64,000 nucleotides of DNA from CAZWCE01 sp964632505. Lineage in GTDB: Bacteria > Planctomycetota > Planctomycetia > Pirellulales > Thermoguttaceae. Below, piece by piece: positions 16,643-24,006 of this stretch (position 1 is the stretch's first letter; each line of letters opens with the position of its first letter). The position numbers and the translations under genes are program-made. The stretch is from assembly GCA_964632505.1 (NCBI GenBank), contig CAZWCE010000013.1, forward strand, positions 62,001-126,000, written 5' to 3'. The notes under the pieces were generated by a model. It searched no databases, had not been told where the DNA came from, and worked only from the letters and a program-made list of their open reading frames with translations.

Positions 16643-17530
16643 TCAATCGGAAGGCGGCCACGAAAAATCATCCCTCGAAGCCATGATCGTCTCCAGGAAG
16701 ACATTCAGACGACCACAATGAGCCCCGTTGGTCATTTGCGAGGCGGAACCGAACAGCACGCCGGCCAAACGACCTTTTTCGTTGAAGATGGGCCCGCCGG
16801 AGTCGCCGAATCGGGCACCGGTCGACACCTCGAGCACCTCGTGCGGCAAATCCTTGCCCGGCGCGTAATAGGCGATCAGCCACCCCGACGATTGACGGTA
16901 GTCGCCCCGGCCATAGCCGGCAATGGTCAACGGATCTCCCAACTCGGGAACTTGTTCGGCAATCGCCACCGGTTCGACCGCCGGTCGGGCGGTCAACAGC
17001 GCGGCGAGATCCCAGGTTTTGTCGACTCCCAGTATTTCCGCCGTGGAGACGAATCCGCCGGGGAATCGAACGCGAATCGGCCCACGCACTCCTCGGACAA
17101 CATGGCTGTTGGTCAGCACGACTCCATTCTTTTCGCTCACGGCGATCAGCGTTCCCGAACCGTGATAGGTGACATTCCCGCTACCGGAGGCGCTGATACG
17201 CACCACGGCCGGATGTTGCCCTTCAATCGGCTCCGGAAGCTCGGCGAGCGGCGCTTCTTTGGACCGCAACTCCTCGATCGAAATCTCCGACTCCTCACCC
17301 GGCCGAATCGTTTGATAAAGCATTCGCATTCCTGCCGGAGCCGCCGATGCCTGACGAGAGGTGGGTGAGGAAGCTCCTGGGAATCGAGAGTGAGGATGGC
17401 GGTGGGAAACGCTGCTGCTTCGATCGCGATCGTAGCCTCGCGCATGAGTCGGTGCTTCAGCGAGCACAAACGCGGCGATGAAGGCGGAAAGAAACAGCCA
17501 CTTCTTCAGCGGGGGGAGGGAGGTCGTCAT
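16643..17530 (-). CDS. Secreted trypsin-like serine protease
   Basis: A 295-residue exported S1/DegP-like peptidase without a PDZ domain. A signal peptide (KKWLFLSAFIAAFVLAEA) is followed by a low-complexity Arg/Ser/His-rich linker (about 30-70), then the protease domain with His143 (VLTNSHVV), Asp174 (TWDLAAL) and Ser244 (FGDSGGPIF). It probably works in the periplasm in protein turnover or maturation. The start is placed at 17530 so that the signal peptide is N-terminal; the open frame extends to 17650 and no clear ribosome site separates the two. Confidence 0.82.
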   Translation of the reverse strand: MTTSLPPLKKWLFLSAFIAAFVLAEAPTHARGYDRDRSSSVSHRHPHSRFPGASSPTSRQASAAPAGMRMLYQTIRPGEESEISIEELRSKEAPLAELPEPIEGQHPAVVRISASGSGNVTYHGSGTLIAVSEKNGVVLTNSHVVRGVRGPIRVRFPGGFVSTAEILGVDKTWDLAALLTARPAVEPVAIAEQVPELGDPLTIAGYGRGDYRQSSGWLIAYYAPGKDLPHEVLEVSTGARFGDSGGPIFNEKGRLAGVLFGSASQMTNGAHCGRLNVFLETIMASRDDFSWPPSD

Positions 17531-17772
17531 GGGTGTCGCGTCAACGGTGGGAGAAAGGATCCGTGGTGGGATTTGCTTGCGATATTTGCCGATAAATCTG
17601 AGGTGAGTTACTTTCTCCACTTTAATCAGAAAGAAACGCAGCGCCAACACAAAACCTTCATTTTGCTTATATTCGCAATATTGCCCGGAGCATTCAGTCC
17701 TTCAGAGGGGGGAGGATCAGCAATCTCTCACAAAGGTATCCATTGTTCTTAACTCGTGGCCACAAAAACGAT

Positions 17773-17801
17773 TTGCAACGCCTTTGCTGAATCGCTAGAA
17801 T
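17773..17801 (+). promoter_or_regulatory. Strong sigma70-type promoter of the HzsA-like operon
   Basis: TTGCAA (17773-17778) and TAGAAT (17796-17801) with an exact 17-nt spacer. The predicted start is about 17808, giving a 5' leader of about 120 nt before the first gene. Confidence 0.65.
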
Positions 17802-17825
17802 ACGCAAGTAGATTGAAGGTCATGT

Positions 17826-17851
17826 AGGATGAACCGTTCTTCGTTCATCCT
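17826..17851 (+). promoter_or_regulatory. Leader hairpin in the HzsA-like operon mRNA
   Basis: AGGATGAAC (17826-17834) pairs perfectly with GTTCATCCT (17843-17851) over an 8-nt loop, inside the predicted leader. Runs of nine and eight T follow at 17892-17900 and 17903-17910, so attenuation or translational control is possible. Confidence 0.45.
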
Positions 17852-17930
17852 GACTTGATTGAAAAGGTGAGATCGCCATTCGATCCGCCCGTTTTTTTTT
17901 CATTTTTTTTCTTCCATGGACTCCCGCGAA

Positions 17931-20852
17931 ATGAACACAAGATCAATTACCTTTTTGCTTGCCACGTTCGTTGCGTTTCCCGCCTTCGCCGGAGAGATTC
18001 ATTTCGACTTCGAAGGTTCCCCGGAAGGAGCCTCTCCGCAAAACCACGATCCTCTCGATGGTTGGCGCGTCGTGGAAGGTCAATTGGGAGATCTCCGTGG
18101 AAAGTTGGAGCATTTTAGGAATTCTCCCGACGTTCCATTCAATAAAGAGGGCAAGTATTATCTCACGACGTTGGACAAGAATGGCCGCTCGACCGATTCG
18201 ATGCGAGGGGTGATGGAATCACCCGTCTGGCGGAACGAGGGCGAGGTCGTTTCCCTTTTGGTGGGAGGAGGAAGTCATGCGAACACGTATGTCGCCCTCT
18301 GCGACGCGGAATCAGGCGAGGAGATTTATCAGGCCCGCGGAGAGAACATCGAGAAATTCGAGCGTGTTGAGTGGAACACTTCCGACTACATGGGAAAGCG
18401 ACTCTTCCTCCGGCTCTTCGATACCCATCAGGGCGGCTGGGGGCACTTGGCGATCGATGATGTTCGCGCTGAAGGCGAGATCGATGTTGAAGCCACGGAA
18501 GACCATTTCAAGCATCGATCCCTTGTCGCGAATCTTCCGATGCCGCCGAGGCCGGATCCCCAAGCGTTTGAACAGCCCGAGGTGATCGCGCAACCGATCC
18601 TTTTCGTGACGCGAAAACAATACAAACCCGACCACCACAACACCGCCACCCTCTTTCAAACCGGCGAAATCAACACGTCGAGCTTTACCGGGGGCAGTGC
18701 GTTGAAGAAGATCGATTTCTCCAAGGCAGGCCCCGATGGCGAACCGGGCGAGGTGACGACCCTGCTGGAATGCCCACAAGGGGTGATTCGCGATCCCGAT
18801 GTCCATTTCGACGGCGACCGAATCCTCTTCTCCATGCGGAAGGAGATCGAAGACGATTACCACCTTTTCGAGATCGATGCCGATGGAACGAATCTACGGC
18901 AATTGACCGCCGGTTCCGGGCTGAGCGATATCGACCCGATCTATCTTCCCGACGATCGCATTCTATTCGCCAGCACGCGGGAACCGAAATACTGCATGTG
19001 CAATCGGCACATCATGTGCAACCTCTATACGATGGATGCCGACGGTGCGAACATCCAACAGATCGGGCACAGCACCCTTTTTGAAGGGCATCCGAGCCTC
19101 CTGCCCGATGGTCGCGTGCTTTATGATCGATGGGAGTACGTCGACCGGAATTTCGGCGACGCCCAGGGCTGTTGGGTGACCAATCCCGATGGTACCCAAC
19201 ACCTCATCTACTACGGCAACAACACCAACTCGCCGGGAGCGGTACTCGACAATCGGGCCGTCCCGAATACTTCTTGGATCATATCGACGTTCAGCTCTTG
19301 CCATGATAGGCCCTGGGGGGCGTTGGCATTGATCGATCGCTCCAAGGGGATCGACCTGCAAGAACCGGTCTTGCGAACCTGGCCGACTGAAGCGCGCGAG
19401 CTCATCGGAGTAGGAAACTACGACACTTTCAAACGGGTTCAACCGAAATACGAGGATCCCTTCCCACTTTCGAAAGAGCGGTTTTTGTGTTCCCGCCAAG
19501 TCGGTCAAGGGGAAAAGATGGGGATCTATCTGCTCGACCTTCAAGGTCATGAGACCTTGCTGTACCAAGAGCCGGATGGAGTTCCCCTTGGTTGTTACGA
19601 TCCGATGCCGCTCAGGGCCCGTTCTCGGCCGCCGGTGTTGATGCCTCGAACCGATCTCTCTCAGGGGACCGGCGCCTTTTACGTGAGCGACGTCTATATC
19701 GGTACCGGGATGGAGAAAATCCCCCGCGGAACGGTGAAATGGCTTCGGGTGGTTGAATCGCCCGAGAAACGTTTCTGGACGCAACAGCGTTGGAACGGTT
19801 CCGGCACCCAAGCTCCCGGAATGGCCTGGGACGATTTCAACAACAAACGCATCCTCGGCACCGTTCCGGTGGAGCAGGACGGCAGTGCCCATTTCGAAGT
19901 GCCTGCCGATACCTTTCTCTATTTCCAATTGCTTGATGCCAAGGGGCGAATGGTGCAATCGATGCGAAGTGGAACGATCGTCCGTCCCGGCGAACAACAG
20001 GGGTGCATCGGCTGTCACGAAGACCGTCTCGACGCCGTCGCTCCCCGGCGAACGGTTCAGGCTCTCTTGCGGGGACCGAGCCCCTTGGAGCCCTGGTACG
20101 GTGCGCCGAGGTTGTTCAACTACGTCGAGGAAGTCCAACCGGTATTCGACGAGCATTGTCTCGAATGTCACGATTACGGAAAGCCCGGCGCCGAAAAGGT
20201 ATGCCTTGCCGGCGATCGGAATCTGATCTTCAACTGCTCCTATTTCGAGCTTCGCAAGAACAAGAAATATGTCAACGTGCCGGGCGCCGGTCCTCATCCG
20301 GTTTTCCCGCCGCGCTCTTGGGGGTCTTCGGTCAGTCGACTTGCCGAAGTGGTCCTTGAAGGCCATGGAGATCCCCAGCCCGACGCCGAGCTCGATCTCT
20401 CCAAGGAAGATCAGGATCGCGTTATCACCTGGATCGACATCAACGCGCCCTACTATCCTCGGTATGCCAGCGCTTATCCTGAACATCTTTTCGGACGATG
20501 TCCGCTCGATTCATCCCGGCTCGATGCCCTTTCGGAATTACTGGGAGTGAATCTGAAAAATCAGACGAATGCCAACCAGATCAGCTTCACACGACCGGCG
20601 AAGAGCCCGGCGCTTTCCCGCCTGGAAACGGGAAGCGACGCATACGGGAAAGCGGTGGCGATGATCGAAAAGGGGAAACAGATGCTTCAGCACCGCCCGC
20701 GAGCCGACATGCCGGAATTCCATCTCACTTCTCCGAAAGAAATCGCCGCCGAGGAAAAATACCAAATGATGCTCCAGGCGGAAATCGAACGCAGAAAGGC
20801 GATCATCCAAGGGGAAAAGCAGTACGACGTGGGGATCGACACCGAAGAGTAG
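17931..20852 (+). CDS. Secreted HzsA-related di-heme cytochrome with beta-propeller (first copy)
   Basis: A 973-residue exported protein related to the alpha subunit of hydrazine synthase. A signal peptide (cleavage AFA-GE) is followed by a jelly-roll-like N-terminal domain (about 30-185), then TolB/HZS-alpha-type propeller blades (LFEIDADGTNLRQLTAG, NLYTMDADGANIQQIG). Two c-type heme sites are at 692-696 (CIGCH) and 743-747 (CLECH), and an Arg/Glu-rich helical tail ends the protein. True hydrazine synthase occurs only in anammox bacteria; this is a paralogue of unknown electron-transfer role. The ATG at 17931 gives the best signal peptide; neither it nor the ATG at 17916 has a ribosome site. 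It heads a three- or four-gene operon. Confidence 0.8.
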   Translation: MNTRSITFLLATFVAFPAFAGEIHFDFEGSPEGASPQNHDPLDGWRVVEGQLGDLRGKLEHFRNSPDVPFNKEGKYYLTTLDKNGRSTDSMRGVMESPVWRNEGEVVSLLVGGGSHANTYVALCDAESGEEIYQARGENIEKFERVEWNTSDYMGKRLFLRLFDTHQGGWGHLAIDDVRAEGEIDVEATEDHFKHRSLVANLPMPPRPDPQAFEQPEVIAQPILFVTRKQYKPDHHNTATLFQTGEINTSSFTGGSALKKIDFSKAGPDGEPGEVTTLLECPQGVIRDPDVHFDGDRILFSMRKEIEDDYHLFEIDADGTNLRQLTAGSGLSDIDPIYLPDDRILFASTREPKYCMCNRHIMCNLYTMDADGANIQQIGHSTLFEGHPSLLPDGRVLYDRWEYVDRNFGDAQGCWVTNPDGTQHLIYYGNNTNSPGAVLDNRAVPNTSWIISTFSSCHDRPWGALALIDRSKGIDLQEPVLRTWPTEARELIGVGNYDTFKRVQPKYEDPFPLSKERFLCSRQVGQGEKMGIYLLDLQGHETLLYQEPDGVPLGCYDPMPLRARSRPPVLMPRTDLSQGTGAFYVSDVYIGTGMEKIPRGTVKWLRVVESPEKRFWTQQRWNGSGTQAPGMAWDDFNNKRILGTVPVEQDGSAHFEVPADTFLYFQLLDAKGRMVQSMRSGTIVRPGEQQGCIGCHEDRLDAVAPRRTVQALLRGPSPLEPWYGAPRLFNYVEEVQPVFDEHCLECHDYGKPGAEKVCLAGDRNLIFNCSYFELRKNKKYVNVPGAGPHPVFPPRSWGSSVSRLAEVVLEGHGDPQPDAELDLSKEDQDRVITWIDINAPYYPRYASAYPEHLFGRCPLDSSRLDALSELLGVNLKNQTNANQISFTRPAKSPALSRLETGSDAYGKAVAMIEKGKQMLQHRPRADMPEFHLTSPKEIAAEEKYQMMLQAEIERRKAIIQGEKQYDVGIDTEE

Positions 20853-20940
20853 CTGTTTGGTGGTTCCATCCATTTTGAAAGGGCCATGCCCTCCCTTTCG
20901 AACTTCAAGATCAACCATTTCCAAAGGACCGCGAGAAGCC

Positions 20941-23900
20941 ATGTCACAGAAACTTTCCTTGTCCTTGCTCTTGATCGTTTCTCTTTCGATTTCTGCTTCC
21001 GTCGCCTTTGCCCAACACAACACGGCGGCGATTCCCCATCTCCAGTTCGCTGAAACGCGGGAAATGCTCATCAACGGCGGGTTCGAACAGGGCCACTCCC
21101 CTTGGACGACGTTGCCCGGCGAGCAGTTGACGTTCGTTTCGGAGAATCCCCATTCCGGAGAGAAATGCTTTCGCGGCGAGGTTGAAAATCCTCGCGAAGC
21201 ACGACGTCTGATCCAACACATCGACGTCGAAAAAGGGAATATCTACACTTTTTCGTGTTGGGTTCGGTCATCGAATCGCAACAAACTCGTCCTTTTCGGG
21301 ACGTTTCCCGGGGAAGAACAGCGTCGGATGATCAGCGTATGGCAGTCGACGCCCAAGAGTTGGAAGCGGGTCCATTCGACCATCGGAGTGAAGCAGTCGG
21401 GCAGTTTGAAGCTCGAAATCATCGCCCCTTCGTCTTATGCCGCTCCCGTGGGGAAGATGTGGATCGACGATGTGTCGTTGATCGAAACCGAAATGCCGGA
21501 GATTCAGAATCTCTCAAGCCACCAGGGGTATTGCGATCAACCGACGGGTGTTCAAACAGACGATGGCCGTCTATTCTTCGCTTGGATCAGCTATCGTACG
21601 GACGACCCACCGCTGGAGTTCCATCCGCGAACGGAATCGAAAGGAAAGCGTGGTTCCGCCGGTCGAGCGGTCTTTCATGAAGAGAAGAAGGGGGTCGAGA
21701 CCCTCCAGCTTGCCCGACTCGATTCCGCCAACGATTCGAAAGATCCAACAACATGGACGGTGGCCGACAAGGAGTTCACCGGCATCCTCGATCCTGTACT
21801 GGTCGATTCCGGCCATGGCTCGGCAACCTTGATTTTCGCCGCCGAAATGAACGATCAGTGGGATCTGTTTCTGGTCCGAGCAGGCCGGGAACCGCCCTCT
21901 GCGCCGATCCGCCTCACGCAAACGCCCGAGGTCGACGTCAAGCCGCGTGCTGTTTATGCCGGGGACCGCCTTTGGGTGACCTGGGAATCGAATCCCGACA
22001 GTCACCGGCGCATTCTTGCCATGTCGATGATGCTCCTAGAGCAAGAAGTCAAAACCTCCGAAGCGCTCGCGATTTCCGAGGCACCTTACCACAGCTACGA
22101 TCCGACGATCGCACTGCAGAAATCGGGGGACTTGCTGATCGCCTATCATTCCTTCCGAGAGAACAACTACGACATCTATTGCCGACCGGTACCGCCCGAT
22201 TCGGCAATCCCAGGAGCGGAACGACGATTGACCCGAGCCCCGACGATCGACCGCCACCCTCTGCTGGTCTCCGGTGGAGAAGACTTGTGGTTGATTTACG
22301 AGAACGCGAACACGCCCGACTACCACATCGGAGCGACCCGGCATCGAGGATTGATGGTCGCGAAACTCGAAAAGGAGGAGCTCCTCGAACCGATCCGATT
22401 TCACTGGAACAAACGGGCGGAAAAAGACGCGCTCGTTCGCATGAACGACCCGACCTCCTCGTTGTTCTATCGCGATTGCGAGGCTCCCTCGGCCATGTTC
22501 GATGAGAGCGGCCGGCTTTGGATCGCCTTCCGAAAACCACGCGGGCGTCATCTCGCGTGGGGAACGTACCTGGCTTGCGTCGAGGAGGATCGTCTCACGC
22601 AGTTCCAACCGATGTCGTGGACCAAGGGAATGGACCGCCGCCCCGCGCTGGTGCTTACCGATGCGATCGCCCACGTCGCCTACCAGGGAGACGACGCCGC
22701 CAACCGTTTTTGGAATGAGCAAGAATCTCTCGAAGCGAAAAGCGATATCTTCCTCGCCTCGTTTCCCATTTCGAAAAAGGAATCCAATCGAGAGCGACCG
22801 GTCGAATTCGCGGCTCTCCAGGAACCGAAGACCGAATTTCTCCCAGCCGCCGTCCGACAAGACCGCGGAGAGGAGGCCCCCAAGCCTGCGATTACCTACC
22901 AAGGGCGCAAGCTTCGGCTTTTCTGCGGCGATCTACATGAACATTCGAACATCTCGATCTGCAATCGCGAGGGCGACCAAACGCTGCGCGAATCCTATCA
23001 GCACATGCGCGACATCGCCCGATACGACTTCGCCTGCGTGACCGATCATGGTTACAACATGAATCCCTATCTCTGGCACTGGTCCTCGAAACTGGCAAGA
23101 ACCAACGACGATCCCGGACGGTTCGTCACCTTTTTGGGAATGGAATGGACCTCCACCTTCGAGGAGTATTCCGACCGATATCCCCAAGGGTTTTACGGGC
23201 ACCGAAACTTGGTGCTCGCCGATCTCCATTTCCCCCGATGGTGGAACGCAGGGAATTATGAAACTCCCCGGCAAGTCTGGCAAACGCTCCGTGAGCGAAA
23301 CGCCGACTTCGTTCACATTCCTCACCAGCTCGCCGATACCGGAAACGTACCGACCGATTGGAGCTTTTTCGATCCCGTCGCCCAGCCGGTGGCGGAGATT
23401 TTCCAAACACGCGGTTCCTATGAGTACTTCGAGGCGCCGCGTATGGCCCCACGCACGACAGGCGAGCCGGGAAATTTCCTCCAGGATTTCTGGGCAACCG
23501 GGCACATCATCGGGGTGATCGCCGCGCCGGACCATGGCGGGGGACGCGGCAAGGCGTTCGTCTATGCGCCCGCTCTGAAACGAGCCGATATCCTCCAGGC
23601 CCTTCGCCAACGTCACTGTTACGGCACCACCGGCGCCAATATTTTCCTGGAGTTTCGGGCAAATGACCTCTTGATGGGGGAAGCGGTCGATGCACCGCCC
23701 GGGAAAAAGGTGGTGATCGACATTTCCGTGACCTGTCCGCAGGAGATTGAGGAAATCGGCATTTGTCGCAACAATGACTTTATTCACACAACGAATCCCG
23801 AAGGTGCCCGCGCGAAGATTCAGTTCGTCGATTCCGCCCCCCCCGAAGATTTTTGCTATTATTATGTTCGCGTCCGCCAAGCGAGTGGCCCGAATGAAAA

Positions 23901-23955
23901 CGAGGAACACATCGCCTGGTCGAGTCCCGTCTGGTTCGGTGTCGCCGAAAAGTGA
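20941..23955 (+). CDS. Secreted multidomain protein with PHP-type (DUF3604-like) metallohydrolase domain
   Basis: A 1004-residue exported protein. A signal peptide (cleavage AFA-QH) is followed by a carbohydrate-binding-like jelly roll (LINGGFEQGHSPW; about 40-185), then a central region with propeller-like repeats (about 190-640). The C-terminal PHP domain carries GDLHEHSN (about 662-669), VTDHG (700-704), FLGMEWTST, IPHQLAD and APDHGGGRGKA (about 863), the His/Asp clusters that bind two or three metals in PHP phosphoesterases. It lies 88 nt after the first HzsA-like gene and 51 nt before the second, so the three are probably co-transcribed. Substrate is unknown; sugar-phosphate or phosphodiester hydrolysis outside the cytoplasm is possible. 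Confidence 0.75.
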   Translation: MSQKLSLSLLLIVSLSISASVAFAQHNTAAIPHLQFAETREMLINGGFEQGHSPWTTLPGEQLTFVSENPHSGEKCFRGEVENPREARRLIQHIDVEKGNIYTFSCWVRSSNRNKLVLFGTFPGEEQRRMISVWQSTPKSWKRVHSTIGVKQSGSLKLEIIAPSSYAAPVGKMWIDDVSLIETEMPEIQNLSSHQGYCDQPTGVQTDDGRLFFAWISYRTDDPPLEFHPRTESKGKRGSAGRAVFHEEKKGVETLQLARLDSANDSKDPTTWTVADKEFTGILDPVLVDSGHGSATLIFAAEMNDQWDLFLVRAGREPPSAPIRLTQTPEVDVKPRAVYAGDRLWVTWESNPDSHRRILAMSMMLLEQEVKTSEALAISEAPYHSYDPTIALQKSGDLLIAYHSFRENNYDIYCRPVPPDSAIPGAERRLTRAPTIDRHPLLVSGGEDLWLIYENANTPDYHIGATRHRGLMVAKLEKEELLEPIRFHWNKRAEKDALVRMNDPTSSLFYRDCEAPSAMFDESGRLWIAFRKPRGRHLAWGTYLACVEEDRLTQFQPMSWTKGMDRRPALVLTDAIAHVAYQGDDAANRFWNEQESLEAKSDIFLASFPISKKESNRERPVEFAALQEPKTEFLPAAVRQDRGEEAPKPAITYQGRKLRLFCGDLHEHSNISICNREGDQTLRESYQHMRDIARYDFACVTDHGYNMNPYLWHWSSKLARTNDDPGRFVTFLGMEWTSTFEEYSDRYPQGFYGHRNLVLADLHFPRWWNAGNYETPRQVWQTLRERNADFVHIPHQLADTGNVPTDWSFFDPVAQPVAEIFQTRGSYEYFEAPRMAPRTTGEPGNFLQDFWATGHIIGVIAAPDHGGGRGKAFVYAPALKRADILQALRQRHCYGTTGANIFLEFRANDLLMGEAVDAPPGKKVVIDISVTCPQEIEEIGICRNNDFIHTTNPEGARAKIQFVDSAPPEDFCYYYVRVRQASGPNENEEHIAWSSPVWFGVAEK

Positions 23956-24006
23956 TTCCGGGGAAACTTGCGTCGAAAAATGGGCTGTTGGAGAAAGGTT
24001 GTTTTC

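Larger units (their letters stand above)
17531..17930. other. Divergent promoter region between protease and HzsA-like operon
   Basis: About 400 bases. It contains a perfect 10-bp palindrome GCAATATTGC (17675-17684), a strong promoter (17773-17801), a 9-bp hairpin (17826-17851) and two long T-runs just before the HzsA-like start codon. No ORF is supported. Confidence 0.6.

Noticed and set aside
18963..20486. 507-codon minus-strand open frame
   Set aside because: Antisense to the first HzsA-like gene, whose signal peptide and heme motifs are clear.
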